This document shows positions 18,468 through 28,431 of a stretch of 64,000 bases of DNA, piece by piece; position 1 is the stretch's first letter; the number at the start of each line of letters is the position of its first letter. Source of the DNA: Blastococcus sp. TF02-8 (lineage in GTDB: Bacteria > Actinomycetota > Actinomycetes > Mycobacteriales > Geodermatophilaceae); contig NZ_QOHK01000001.1 of assembly GCF_003319175.1 (NCBI RefSeq), positions 124,001 to 188,000 on the forward strand, written 5' to 3'. A program made the position numbers and the translations under genes. The notes under the pieces are model-generated. The model did no database searches. It saw only the letters and a list, made by a program, of their open reading frames with translations, and was not told the origin of the DNA.

Positions 18468-20334
18468 TTGCTCACACGAATCGGCAAGGTGACGGCGTTG
18501 GCCGCCGTCGGATTGCTCGCGACGGCGGGACCCGCCTTCGCGCACAGCGATGACGGAGCCATCGACAATGCGCAGGCCACCCATGGCCACGACCTGCACG
18601 ACCAGCACGGCGGCACCGACGGCCACTTGGCGCCCGTATCGGAGAACGTCGAGCTGATCAGCAAGCTGCAGCTGAGCAATGTCGAACCCGGAGGAATCGG
18701 TCGAACCCGGAGGAATCGCCGACGTCGCGGTTTACGGGGACTACGCCTACCTGGCCGCCTGGGGCGGGGAGACCTGCAAGGCCAACGGCATCCACGTCGT
18801 GGACATCTCCGACGTGACCAACCCGCGGGAGGTCGCGTTCGTCCCCTCCAAGGAGGGCAGCTACCCCGGCGAGGGCATGCAGGTCACGCACATCAGCACC
18901 CCGTCGTTCACCGGCGATGTGCTGGTGACCAACAACGAGATCTGCAAGGACACGGCCGGCTTCGGCGGCATGAACATCTACGACGTCACCAACCCGGCGC
19001 GTCCGAAGCCGCTTGCCGTGGGATTCGGTGACACCAGTGCCGGTGGCAACAACCAGAAGAAGACCGCCAACGAGATCCACAGCGTCTTCGCCTGGGACGC
19101 GGGCAACAAGGCCTATGCGGTCATGGTCGACAACGAAGAGGCCGCCGATGTCGACATCGTCGACATCACGAACCCCAAGAAGCCGGTCCTCATCGCTGAG
19201 TACGACCTGGCGACTCAGTTCCCGCAGATCCTGCAGCCGGAGCAAGGCCTCGACGAGGTCTTCCTGCACGACATGATCGTCAAGGAGATCAACGGCCGGT
19301 TCATCATGCTGGCCTCCTACTGGGACGCCGGCTACGTGCAACTGGACGTGACAGACCCCCTGCACCCGATCTACCTGTCCGACAGCGACTTCACCAACCC
19401 GGACCCGGAGGCCGCTGAGAGCGGCCTCACGGTTCCGCCGGAGGGCAACGGTCACCAGGGCGAGTTCACGCTGGACAACCGGTACGTCATCGGCGCGGAC
19501 GAGGACTTCGGCCCCTACGCACTCACGGCGCGGAACGTCGACGACGGCACGGACATCGAGGCCAGCCAGGGCAGCGGGACCACTCCGCTCGAGGAGGGCG
19601 ACACGATCACCGGTGAATCCGTGTTCGTCGGTCGTGCGTGCCCGGGCGATCCTGCCGTCCCTGCTGGTGACGGCACGCAGATCGCGGTCGTCGAGCGTGG
19701 CGTCTGCGACTTCACCGTGAAGGTGGCCGCAGTGGAGGCGGCCGGCGGCTACTCCGCGATCCTCGTGTTCAACCGGACCGCATCGGACGGCTGCAACGGC
19801 TCCCTGGGCATGACCGTCGAGGGCGGGATCCCCACGTTCGGCGTCGCGCCGCGTGAACAGGGCTTCGCGATCTTCGACGTGGAGAACCAGTACGACGACG
19901 CGGCCTGCCTGGCCGGGGACGGCACCCAGCTCGCGCCCATCCCGGTGGGGACGACCGGGGACACGCTGGCCTTCTCGTCCTACTTCGACGGCTGGGGCTA
20001 CGTGCACCTGTTCGACTCCACGTCCATGAGCGAGCTGGACACCTACGCCATCCCGGAGGCACACGACCCCGCCTTCGCGACCGGCTTCGGTGACCTGTCC
20101 GTTCACGAGGTCGCCACCTCGAAGCTCGACCCGAACCTCGCCTACCTGTCGTACTACGCCGGCGGCCTCCGGGTCATCGACGTGAGCAGCGGGGAGATCG
20201 AGGAGGTCGGAGCCTTCATCGACCAGGGAGGCAACAACTTCTGGGGGGTGGAGACCTTCGTCCAGGACGGCGTCGAGTACGTGGCCCTGTCCGACCGGGA
20301 TTACGGGCTCTACATCCTGAAGTACGCGCCCTGA
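18468..20334 (+). pseudogene. LVIVD-repeat secreted protein with PA domain, frame broken by 19-bp duplication
   Basis: The first segment (frame of 18468) starts at a TTG and encodes a signal peptide (VTALAAVGLLATAGPAFA), a His-rich mature start (HSDDG, THGHDLHDQHGG) and then LQLSNVEPGGI. The second segment continues in another frame from EPGGIADVAVYGDYAYLAAW to the stop at 20334. A 19-bp tandem duplication at 18681-18718 shifts the frame by +1. Removing one copy rejoins the two halves into a 615-residue protein. The body holds LVIVD beta-propeller repeats (GIHVVDISDVTNPREV, DVDIVDITNPKKPVL, GLRVIDVSSGE) with an inserted protease-associated domain (GRACPGDP...ERGVCDFTVKVAAVEAAGGYSAILVFN). It would be exported. 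Without the duplication it is intact; as sequenced it is disrupted. Ligand unknown. Confidence 0.8.
18681..18718. repeat. 19-bp tandem direct repeat
   Basis: GTCGAACCCGGAGGAATCG occurs twice head to tail, at 18681-18699 and 18700-18718. Being one base over a multiple of three, it throws the LVIVD gene out of frame. Confidence 0.95.
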
Positions 20335-20341
20335 CCTGAGT

Positions 20342-20380
20342 CCGTGAGGCCGGTTCCGCTCCGCGGAGCCGGCCTCACGG
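20342..20380 (+). terminator. strong hairpin after LVIVD gene
   Basis: CCGTGAGGCCGG (20342-20353) pairs perfectly with CCGGCCTCACGG (20369-20380), and the stem continues inward with one G-T pair. It is placed 8 bp after the stop codon. Confidence 0.75.
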
Positions 20381-20603
20381 CTGCTCGGGGACTTCCCCGA
20401 CCGGTGTAGGCCGGTCTCGTTGGCGGTGACCCGAGGGGCGTCGGTGGGCAAGCCCTGAGGAGACGATGAGGCGGGGCCTCGGTCACATCAGTCGGCGCAA
20501 ACTTCGCGGCGGTCGCGCAGGTCGCCGAGGTCGACGTCGGTTGGCCACTTTCGCCGTCCGGTGCCTTGTCGGACAGCACCGATGCGTGGGACCTTAGGCT
20601 CTC

Positions 20604-20620
20604 TACTATCCGACTTAGGA
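20604..20620. promoter_or_regulatory. dyad site 1 (TACTA-N7-TAGGA)
   Basis: TACTA tccgact TAGGA, one mismatch in the right arm from the recurring TACTA-N7-TAGTA dyad. It ends 64 bp before the start of the DUF2933-like gene. The rest of 20381-20684 holds no visible gene. Confidence 0.55.
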
Positions 20621-20684
20621 TGGTTCTCCGGGTCTCAAGCCGCCGCGCATGCTGATCGCCGTAACGACTACGAAGGGACCAACG

Positions 20685-20933
20685 ATGAAACGACAGCATC
20701 TGGTGCTCTACGGGGCCGCTGCGGCGGTCCTGGTCATCGGCGCGGCGGCGTTCGGTGTCGCACCAGGCACGCTCTTCGCTCTCGCTTTCCTCGTCCTGTG
20801 TCCCGCCATGATGATCTTCATGATGGGCGGCATGCGCGGCGGCAGCATGGGCCACGGCGGCGACGACGACGGTGTGCATCGGCATGACAACGTTGGCCCG
20901 TCCGGCGACCGCTCGGGCGGTGACGCCCGGTGA
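20685..20933 (+). CDS. DUF2933-like small membrane protein
   Basis: 82 residues with two hydrophobic stretches (LVLYGAAAAVLVIGAAAFGV and LFALAFLVLCPAMMIFMM), then a Gly/Met/His-rich tail (MRGGSMGHGGDDDGVHRHD). The cysteine-proline in LVLCPAMM and the Met/His tail resemble the DUF2933 group found in copper loci. The ATG at 20685 follows GAAGGGA. It overlaps the next gene (TGATG). Metal handling is inferred only from composition and context. Confidence 0.65.
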   Translation: MKRQHLVLYGAAAAVLVIGAAAFGVAPGTLFALAFLVLCPAMMIFMMGGMRGGSMGHGGDDDGVHRHDNVGPSGDRSGGDAR

Positions 20934-21196
20934 TGTGGTGGTACGGCGAGGGCTCGCCCAGCGGCTGGACCTATGCGTTGATGACCCTCAGCATGATCCT
21001 GTTCTGGGGCCTCATCATCTACGGGGTTGTCTGGCTCTTGCGCTATAGCGGTCGAGATGACGCACCGGAGGCGCGGAAGCCGACACCAGAAGACCTGCTG
21101 GCCGAGAGGTTCGCCCGAGGCGAGATCGACGAGCCCGAGTACCGACAGCGGCTTGAGACCTTGCGCCATCACCGGTTGCCCACGGCCCCGCTCTAG
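20933..21196 (+). CDS. SHOCT domain membrane protein
   Basis: 87 residues: one N-terminal transmembrane helix (YALMTLSMILFWGLIIYGVVWLL) and a C-terminal SHOCT domain (TPEDLLAERFARGEIDEPEYRQRLETL). SHOCT domains are short oligomerisation modules at the ends of membrane proteins. It is translationally coupled to the preceding gene. A frequent partner of copper and DUF2933-type genes; function unknown. A GTG one codon earlier is an alternative start. Confidence 0.8.
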   Translation: MWWYGEGSPSGWTYALMTLSMILFWGLIIYGVVWLLRYSGRDDAPEARKPTPEDLLAERFARGEIDEPEYRQRLETLRHHRLPTAPL

Positions 21197-21340
21197 ACCG
21201 GCACGCGCGACGGACCCATGACAGCTACACCCTGCACGGAAGCAGCCCGTGAGGGAGACGACCGCCGACGCCGCCTTCCACGGATTGTGAGAGAAGAACG
21301 TCATGGAGGTCCCAGTCGTCGCGTCGGTTAGCGCCGGCTG

Positions 21341-22273
21341 ATGTCCTCAGGAGCGGCCATCGACGGGCACCCGTCGGCGATGCGGATGGTGGCGGTTACA
21401 GCCACGTGGGGCTTGTGCTTCGTCCTGATCTCCTGGGGGTTGCGCGACGCGCCCGTGCTGTGGTTCGCCGCGCTACGATCCGGCGTGGCCGGGGTGGCTC
21501 TCTTGGCCTACGGGAGCTGGAAACGACGACCCACTCCCCGGTCCCGGGGTGACTGGGGGTTGGTCGGCGCTCTGGCTGCGACCAACGCGGGGCTCGCCTT
21601 CGCGGCGATGTTCGCTGGCGTGGCCGGGCTGACTACCGGGGCGGCCGCGGTACTGGCCAACGCCCAGCCGCTGCTCATCCTGCTGCCGGCCTGGTGGCTG
21701 TACAGGGAGCCGGTTTCCCCCCGCACCGTGGTAGCGCTCGCTGCCGGCTTCGTCGGTCTGGTCGTGGTGGCCGGTCCGGGCGGAGGAGGCACCGGGGCGG
21801 CGTTGTCGTTGCTAGCCGCCGCCGCCATCACCACGGGCACGCTGCTCGTTCGGCTCACCGGCCACCTGGACGTGGTGATGGTCAGCGGCTGGCACTTCTT
21901 GCTTGGAGGGATGGGTCTGAGCGTGGCCGCGGCCGCCGTGGAAGGCAGCCCGCAGATCACCTGGACCCCGCGCTTCGTGGCCGTGCTTGGTCTGTTGTCG
22001 CTGGCCGGTACCGCATGGACCTTCCTTGTCTGGTTCCGAGAGGCGCAGCGGTACCGGCTGAGTCTGCTCTCCGCCTGGACGTTCCTGACCCCCGTGTTCG
22101 GCATCGGGTTCGGCGTGCTGCTGCTCGGTGAGCGGCCGAGCGGCTGGACCCTCGCCGGGCTCGCCATGGTGCTGATCGCGTTGTGGTTCGTGCTGCGCCC
22201 TGGGACGGATCCGATCAATCCTGGTACGGGACCGGACCGGGGCCAGGGCGCCAGTGCGATGTCCGGGTCGTGA
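21341..22273 (+). CDS. EamA/DMT family transporter
   Basis: 310 residues with ten predicted transmembrane helices in two EamA halves. The first half contains GLRDAPVLWFAALRSGVAGVALL; each half ends in the usual LANAQPLLILLPAWWLYREPVSP and LTPVFGIGFGVLLLGERPSGW motifs. It is probably an exporter of small metabolites. Start ATG at 21341. Its stop overlaps the next gene's start (TGATG), so the transporter and the nitrilase-Nudix protein are made together and may act on related compounds. Confidence 0.85.
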   Translation: MSSGAAIDGHPSAMRMVAVTATWGLCFVLISWGLRDAPVLWFAALRSGVAGVALLAYGSWKRRPTPRSRGDWGLVGALAATNAGLAFAAMFAGVAGLTTGAAAVLANAQPLLILLPAWWLYREPVSPRTVVALAAGFVGLVVVAGPGGGGTGAALSLLAAAAITTGTLLVRLTGHLDVVMVSGWHFLLGGMGLSVAAAAVEGSPQITWTPRFVAVLGLLSLAGTAWTFLVWFREAQRYRLSLLSAWTFLTPVFGIGFGVLLLGERPSGWTLAGLAMVLIALWFVLRPGTDPINPGTGPDRGQGASAMSGS

Positions 22274-24375
22274 TGGACGACCTCGGCGGTCGCCAGGCCA
22301 ACGCTGAGCCTGCGGCTCGGGCATCGTGTGCCTGCGCCGTCGGCGAGACCGTTGTGGCCGGAGCCCGACCGAATTGCCCCATCCATCCCCGTTCCGCCTG
22401 TGTCGCCGACTTGACCACGCCGGAAGACCGACTGGCCACGTTGCGCCAGGCCGTCGCCGACGAGACGGAACCTCTGGTCACCGTCACCCACCTACTGCGG
22501 CTGTGCCGCGACGAGCATTCCGTGCTGTGGTCGAGGACCGATGATCCCGTCTGCTGCGCACGCGTCGACCACCTGCTGACCGAGTTGTCCAGAGTGCTGC
22601 CGGCGCCGGGCATGGCAGCAGACCTCGCACCGGAAGTCCGAGCAGCCTTGGCCGATGCACTCGAGCCGGTCGACGACACCCCGGTGGTGGTCGTGGCCCG
22701 CGCGCTGGCGGAGATGATCGACGAGCGATACGGCCACACGTTCTCGGCTTCCTTCGCCCGACGTAGCCCCTACCAGCCGCGTGTCGGTGACCCCCTGCCG
22801 CTCGACAGCCCTGACCTCCGCGTCGTGACCGCGTTGCCACCCACGCCCCCACCCTGGCGGCTGGCCAACCGACTCGACGGAACCAGACGACTGCGGCTCG
22901 CCGGAGAATGGGCGACCCAGTTCCGCGTGATTTTCGACTACTCAGCGATGCATCTTCTGAACGACCTGGTCACCACTGACACCGTGGTGGCCACCTGCCA
23001 TCCCAACGTACGAATGGACGAAATCCGACTCCCGCAGGATCAGCGAGGGCGCTCCTTCCCCGTCGGACCAGCAGATCTTGACGCGCAACGGAGCCGGATC
23101 GACTCGGTCATCTCCGCGGCGGTCGCAGCGGGGGCGTCGATCGTCGTCCTCCCGGAGCTGTGCGTCACCGAGGCTCTGGCATGGGAACTGTCCGGGTGGG
23201 TCCGGAGGGCTGACGGACCGCGGGTGCTCGTAGCCGGCAGCTACCACCACGAGGACCCACCCCCGGGGGCGAGCGCCCAACCGGCACGGCGCCGCAACAC
23301 GGCGGTGGCGTGGGTGCGTGGCCTCGACCGTCCGCTCCTGCACGACAAGCACTCCCCCGCCGATCAGCCGGTGGACGAGGACCTACAACCCGACGGCTGG
23401 CCGGAGCTGCGCATCCACGTCACGGCGGATGGATGGCATCTCGCCCTGGCCATCTGCCGCGACTTGCTCAACCCACACGCGCTGCAGGCGCTGACCGAAG
23501 CGGGTGCCAACCTGGTCCTCGTCCCCGCGATGAGCGAGACCCTCGTTCCCTTCGGCGGGCCAGTCGGACAGTTGGTCGGTGACGATCAGGCACTCGTCGT
23601 GGTGGCAAACAACCCGGCCCAGTGGCCGTGGCCAGGACATCCGGTCGTTCACCGGCCCGCGCGGGCGCTCTTCGGCCACCCGGGGTACGGCCAGCTGACC
23701 CGGTCCGTGTCCGCCGACGACTCCAAGTCCGGAGTGGTGGTTCTGCAGGTGCACTCCGGGGATCTGCGGTGGCTGCCCGTCGAGGCGTCGGCAACCGAGC
23801 ACGGCGATCTCCAACTACCTGGCGACGAGCTGCGGGCACGCGCCACACCCGCCTGGGCGCACGTCATCGCCCGGCAGGTGGCGCGGGTTCCGTTCGACGA
23901 GCAGTGGTCCCCGACGGTGCACCTGCGTAACGCCGCGGTCCTCGTGCTCGTCATCGACCGCCCCGACGGGCTCCGCGTGCTGATGACCCGGCGGACGCGG
24001 GACCTCGTCGACTATCCGGGAGAGATGGTCTTTCCCGGCGGTGCGGCCGACTCCGGCGACGACGGTCCCGTGGGCACCGCGCTGCGCGAGGCGACTGAGG
24101 AGACCGGCCTGAATCCGTCCAGCGTGCAGGTTCTCGGGATGCTGCCGCGACAGGCACTCGTCGAGAGCGGATTCCTCGTGACCCCCGTCCTGGCATGGTC
24201 GGCCGATCCGGCTTTCCCTCGCGGGACGAACCTGGCGGAGGTCGACACGCTCGCCGAAGTCCCCTTGGGGGACGCGTCCCCGGACGGCGTAACGGCTGCC
24301 GACAGCGGCCGATTCGGTCGGATGACCGTCGGGCTCCTCCGGCAACTCGAGACACTGCTCCGCGACCGCGGATGA
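22273..24375 (+). CDS. carbon-nitrogen hydrolase (nitrilase-like) fused to Nudix hydrolase
   Basis: 700 residues in three parts. Residues 1 to about 210 are unrecognised, with several cysteines. The middle (about 220-530) has the nitrilase superfamily triad: Glu295 in VVLPELCVTEA, Lys359 in LLHDKHSP and Cys395 in LAICRDLLNP. The C-terminal part (about 555-700) is a Nudix domain of the CoA-pyrophosphatase kind, with LMTRRTRDLVDYPGEMVFPGG and the Nudix box near 589-612 ending REATEETGL. The position normally holding the first box Glu appears to be Asp. The start overlaps the transporter stop; a longer frame upstream is shadow. Both catalytic halves look intact. Substrates are unknown; a nucleotide-linked amide is one idea. 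Confidence 0.82.
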   Translation: MDDLGGRQANAEPAARASCACAVGETVVAGARPNCPIHPRSACVADLTTPEDRLATLRQAVADETEPLVTVTHLLRLCRDEHSVLWSRTDDPVCCARVDHLLTELSRVLPAPGMAADLAPEVRAALADALEPVDDTPVVVVARALAEMIDERYGHTFSASFARRSPYQPRVGDPLPLDSPDLRVVTALPPTPPPWRLANRLDGTRRLRLAGEWATQFRVIFDYSAMHLLNDLVTTDTVVATCHPNVRMDEIRLPQDQRGRSFPVGPADLDAQRSRIDSVISAAVAAGASIVVLPELCVTEALAWELSGWVRRADGPRVLVAGSYHHEDPPPGASAQPARRRNTAVAWVRGLDRPLLHDKHSPADQPVDEDLQPDGWPELRIHVTADGWHLALAICRDLLNPHALQALTEAGANLVLVPAMSETLVPFGGPVGQLVGDDQALVVVANNPAQWPWPGHPVVHRPARALFGHPGYGQLTRSVSADDSKSGVVVLQVHSGDLRWLPVEASATEHGDLQLPGDELRARATPAWAHVIARQVARVPFDEQWSPTVHLRNAAVLVLVIDRPDGLRVLMTRRTRDLVDYPGEMVFPGGAADSGDDGPVGTALREATEETGLNPSSVQVLGMLPRQALVESGFLVTPVLAWSADPAFPRGTNLAEVDTLAEVPLGDASPDGVTAADSGRFGRMTVGLLRQLETLLRDRG

Positions 24376-24390
24376 ACCAGGCCGGCGCGT

Positions 24391-25447
24391 TCAGGCGAGG
24401 GTGACCCGCTCGTCCAGATAGACGTCCTGGACAGCGTTCAGCAGCGCGACCCCTTCGTCGAAGGGCCGGGAGAAAGCCTTGCGCCCGGTGATGAGCCCCA
24501 TGCCACCGGCGCGCTTGTTGATCACCGCGGTGCGGACGGCGACGGCGAGGTCACCGACGCCAGCCGATCCGCCCCCGGAGTTGACCAGTCCGATTCGTCC
24601 GGCGAAGCAGTTGAGAACCTGCCACCGGCACAGGTCGACGGGATGGTCAGTCGTGAGCTCGGCGTAGACGCGGGGGCTGGTCTGGCCGACGCCGAGTGCC
24701 GGGTAGCCGCCGTTGTTCTCCGCCAGCTTCTGCTTGATCAGATCTGCCTCCAGGGTCACGCCGATGTGGTTGGCCTGGCCGGTCAGGTCGGCGGCCAGGC
24801 CGTAATCCGGACCGCCCTCGGGTGCAAAGGCCGCGTTACGCAGGTAGCACCACAGCACGGTGAACATGCCGTGCCGGTGGGCCTCGGCGAAGGCCTCACC
24901 GACCTCCTGGATCTGCCGATCCCACTCCGCCGAGCCGAAGTAGATGGTTGCGCCTACCCCCGCAGCCCCCAGGTCGAGGGCTTGGCGGACGGAGGCGAAC
25001 CGGATCTGGTCGTAGTGGGGGGGTACGTCAGCAGTTCGTTGTGGTTCAGCTTGACGATGAAAGGGATGTGGTGGGCGTAGCGGCGGGAGGCGAGGCCGAG
25101 CACGCCCAGTGTGGTGGCGACGGCGTTGCAGCCGCCCTCGACGGCGAGGCGGACGATCTCCAGCGGATCGAAGTAGCGAGGGTGGGTGCGAACGAGGCCG
25201 CCGCCGAGTGCTCTACCCCCTGGTCGACCGGCAGAATGGACACGTAGCCGGTGCCGCCCAGGCGCCCGGCGCCGAGCATCCGCTGAAAGTTGACGAGCAC
25301 CCGCGGCGGTCGGTCGCTGCTGGCCAGGACCTCGTCGACGTAGCCCGGCCCGCGCCGGGTCAGCACGTCCCCCACGCCAGTCAGCGAGCGATACCGGAGC
25401 AGCGATTCGGCCTCTTCGCCCAGCAGCGCCTCGATGTCGGTTCCCAT
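24391..25447 (-). pseudogene. class I fructose-bisphosphate aldolase (DhnA type), two frameshifts
   Basis: Three consecutive frames together spell a DhnA/FbaB-type aldolase. Frame 1 from ATG 25447 runs [19 protein letters not shown] to [22 protein letters not shown]. Frame 2 runs [52 protein letters not shown], with the Schiff-base Lys region. Frame 3 runs [13 protein letters not shown] to the stop with [22 protein letters not shown] and [16 protein letters not shown]. The breaks are near 25181-25190 and in a run of seven G at 25017-25023. Adding one base at each gives exactly 352 residues, the family length. So it is either recently inactivated or affected by two sequence errors. Last gene of the phosphoketolase operon. 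Confidence 0.85.
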
Positions 25448-25452
25448 GGTCC

Positions 25453-28431
25453 CTACCCTGTGATCGTCGTGGCGGCGCCCCCGGGGATCGCCGCACGAGT
25501 CGAGTCGGCGCGCGCGGGGAGGTCGACGTCGATGGTCTCTCCCCCGCGCAGGCTCAACTCGGCACCGCCCACCCGTATGCGCACCGGCGGGGCCGAAGCG
25601 CAGGGATGCGCCGATACCCGTAGTTGCCCGTGGTCGAGATCCACGTCGATCCGCTGGCCGCGGAAGCGGGCCTGGAACCGCACCCGGCGCAGCTCTGGGG
25701 GTGGGCACGGGTCGAACGCAAGGACGTCGCCGCGGATGTGCAGGCCGGCGAAGGACCGCATAACGATATCCACGGTCCCGGCCATGGCACCCAGGTGCAC
25801 ACCCTCCTTGGTGGTGCCACCCTGGGTGTCGTCCAGGTCGGCGACCAGGGCGTCTCGAAAGGTTCCCCAGGCACGTTTCGGATCTATCCCGGCCAGCACG
25901 GAGGCGTGGACCACCCGGCTGAGGGTGGAGCCGTGGGCCGTGCGGGCGAGGTAGAAGTCCACCGTGCGCACGAGCGCCGTCGGCTCCATCGCATAGCCCA
26001 ACCGCCCGAGCAGGTCACGCAGCTGGTCGCCACCGAGCAGGTAGACCAGCATGAGAACGTCGGCCTGCTTGGCGAGCTGGTAGCGGTTGGTGCTGTCCCC
26101 CTCCGCCTCGAGGATCAGGTCGAGCCGCCCGATGTTTCCGTAGGTGTCCCGGTACCGGTTCCAGTCCAGCTCGGCCAACTGCTCGTAGCCGTCGAACTGG
26201 CTGATGACGCCGTCGATGTGGAAGGGAACGGCCATCCGGCGGCTCATGTGCTCCCACCGGTGTTCCTCGGCGGGACCGACCCCGAGCCTTTCGCGAAGGT
26301 CGTCGCAGTCGTGGCCGCCGAGGATCTCGAGGGCGTCACCGGCGCGTGCGCAGATCCAGGCGGTCAGCACGTTGGTGTAGGCGTTGTCGCGCAGGCCGCT
26401 GCCGGGCGTGCCGGGGTAGCCGTCGTGGTACTCGTCGGGACCCATGACCCCGCTGAGGTGGAACCGGTCGTCGACCGAGTCGTGCGTGGCCATGGCGGCG
26501 AACAGCCGCGTCACCTCGATGATGAGCTCGGCGCCCCGCTCGGCAAGCCAGGCGGTATCCCCGGTGGCCTGGTAGTACAGCCAGGCGTTGTAGGCCACGG
26601 CGAGGCCGACGTGCCGCTGGCGGCGAGAGTTGTCGGGCATCCAGCGGCCCGAGCGCAGGTTGAACAGCTGGGCGGGGGTCTCCTCCCGACCGTCGCTTCC
26701 GCTCTGCCAGGGGAACAGCGCCCCAGCCAGGCCCGCGTCGGCGGCCGCCTGGCGGGCTGCGCCGAGCCGGTGCCACCGGTAGTCCAGCAGCGCTCGAGTG
26801 ACGTCGGGGAGGTGCATCGTGATCACTGGGAGGACGAAGAGCTCGTCCCAGAAGACGTGCCCGCGGTAGCCCTCGCCGTGCAGCCCGCGCGCTGGGACTC
26901 CGGCGTCGAGCTCCGCGGTGTGCGGGGAGACCGACTGCAGCAGGTGGAACTGGTGCAGGTTCAACACCAGGTGGGTCTCTCGGTCTGCGTCGAGCGTGAC
27001 GTGGAACTGCTGCCACAGCCGCTCCCACGCCGCGGCGTGGCCTGGCAGTAGGCCGCTGACACCGGCGGGGGCGCGAGCGAGCTCGGCCAGCGCACCGGAG
27101 CCCGCCGTGGCCACGGCCGGGTCCCGTGAGGACACGACGGCGACGGTCTTGTCGATACGGAGCGGCACTCCGCTTCGGACGTCGACCTCGAGTCGGTGCG
27201 CATATCTACCCTCGACGACTGATTCCAGCCGGTGTTCCTTCGACCTCCCCACGCCGGTGACGGTCGTCCGCGCCGCGGTGGCGATGGTGATCCGGCTGGT
27301 GGTGGTGACCGCCTCGACGAGCAGCACGTCGGGCTCCACCTGCCGGCCGGTGACCTCGCCGAGGTGCCGGTCGGCCAGGCCGGCGTACTCGGCGACGTTC
27401 CTATTGCGCACCGTCGCGTCGATGCCGGATCGAACCTCCATCCGGCCGTTCCAGCCGAGGGGGACGACCGTGGTCTCCAGGGCGGCGAGGTGCTGGTGCT
27501 GCATCGACACCAGCCGCCGCTGTGTGATCTGCAGCCCGCGGCCGGCGGAGTCGGTGAGCTCCACCTGCCGGGTGAGCAGGCCGCGGCGCAGATCCAGCTC
27601 GCGCCGCTCGCGCACCGGGGTCAGCCCGCCTTCCGACCACCACGCCCCCGCATCGGTGCGCAGGTCCACCGGCAGCCAGTTGGGGGCGTTGACCAGGTGC
27701 TCGTCCTCGACCTCCCGGCCCTGCACAGTGCTGGTGAGCCGGTTGTAGACGCCCGCCAGGTACGTGCCCGGGTAGTGCACGCCGTCGGCGGCGCGTTCCG
27801 GCGCCGCGCCGCGGGTGCCTTGATAGCCGTTGCCGAGGGTGGTGAGCGCCTCCCGGTGGCCCTCGTGCGCCGCGTCGAACCCCTCGTAGGCCAACACCCA
27901 CGGGTCGGTTCGCAGCACCCCGAGGTCGAGTTCGCCGACGTCGTCCAGAACCAGGTCAGCGCCGGCGGCCTCGAGGTCAGCCCGGGTACTCGCCCGCGTG
28001 ATGCCCACGACCAGGCCGAACCCGCCCTCCCGGGCGGCGGCCACGCCGAACGGTGCGGTGTCCACGACGGCGATCCGCGCCGCCGAGGCGTCCAACTTCG
28101 AGGCGGCAGCCCGCAGAGCGGTCGCAGCGGGGCCTTCCGATCCGCGGGAACTGCGCACCACTACCTCGAAGTCCTGTGCCAGCGCGGCCTCCTCCGACGG
28201 AGAACCCGGGCTGCCGGCGATCATCAGGGCGACCGGCACCCCTCCGGTCCGGAGTCTGGTGAGGAGGTCGGCGGCAGAGGCCGAGAACCGTAGCTGCCCC
28301 GGCGCGTTCGCCAGAATCGTGTCCATAGCGAAGACGACGGCGTCGAACGGAGGCGCAGCGCCGGCCGGTCGTACAGGTAGCGTTCCGGCGGCTGCCGGCC
28401 CGGGTGTGCGCGACCGGGTCGGCAGCCTCAC
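25453..28431 (-). CDS. GH65 glycoside hydrolase/phosphorylase with N-terminal HAD-like domain
   Basis: 992 residues. Residues about 28-175 resemble a beta-phosphoglucomutase-type HAD domain, but the DxD motif reads FAMDTI, so the nucleophilic Asp is Ala, and the later acidic motif is VVDTAPFG. From about 185 on it is a family GH65 protein (kojibiose, maltose and trehalose phosphorylases/hydrolases): [34 protein letters not shown], and the catalytic acid Glu667 in [11 protein letters not shown]. The closing beta-sandwich ends the protein. It may cleave trehalose or maltose and feed glycolysis. The start is a GTG at 28431 overlapping the ackA stop. Confidence 0.87.
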   Translation of the reverse strand: MRLPTRSRTPGPAAAGTLPVRPAGAAPPFDAVVFAMDTILANAPGQLRFSASAADLLTRLRTGGVPVALMIAGSPGSPSEEAALAQDFEVVVRSSRGSEGPAATALRAAASKLDASAARIAVVDTAPFGVAAAREGGFGLVVGITRASTRADLEAAGADLVLDDVGELDLGVLRTDPWVLAYEGFDAAHEGHREALTTLGNGYQGTRGAAPERAADGVHYPGTYLAGVYNRLTSTVQGREVEDEHLVNAPNWLPVDLRTDAGAWWSEGGLTPVRERRELDLRRGLLTRQVELTDSAGRGLQITQRRLVSMQHQHLAALETTVVPLGWNGRMEVRSGIDATVRNRNVAEYAGLADRHLGEVTGRQVEPDVLLVEAVTTTSRITIATAARTTVTGVGRSKEHRLESVVEGRYAHRLEVDVRSGVPLRIDKTVAVVSSRDPAVATAGSGALAELARAPAGVSGLLPGHAAAWERLWQQFHVTLDADRETHLVLNLHQFHLLQSVSPHTAELDAGVPARGLHGEGYRGHVFWDELFVLPVITMHLPDVTRALLDYRWHRLGAARQAAADAGLAGALFPWQSGSDGREETPAQLFNLRSGRWMPDNSRRQRHVGLAVAYNAWLYYQATGDTAWLAERGAELIIEVTRLFAAMATHDSVDDRFHLSGVMGPDEYHDGYPGTPGSGLRDNAYTNVLTAWICARAGDALEILGGHDCDDLRERLGVGPAEEHRWEHMSRRMAVPFHIDGVISQFDGYEQLAELDWNRYRDTYGNIGRLDLILEAEGDSTNRYQLAKQADVLMLVYLLGGDQLRDLLGRLGYAMEPTALVRTVDFYLARTAHGSTLSRVVHASVLAGIDPKRAWGTFRDALVADLDDTQGGTTKEGVHLGAMAGTVDIVMRSFAGLHIRGDVLAFDPCPPPELRRVRFQARFRGQRIDVDLDHGQLRVSAHPCASAPPVRIRVGGAELSLRGGETIDVDLPARADSTRAAIPGGAATTITG

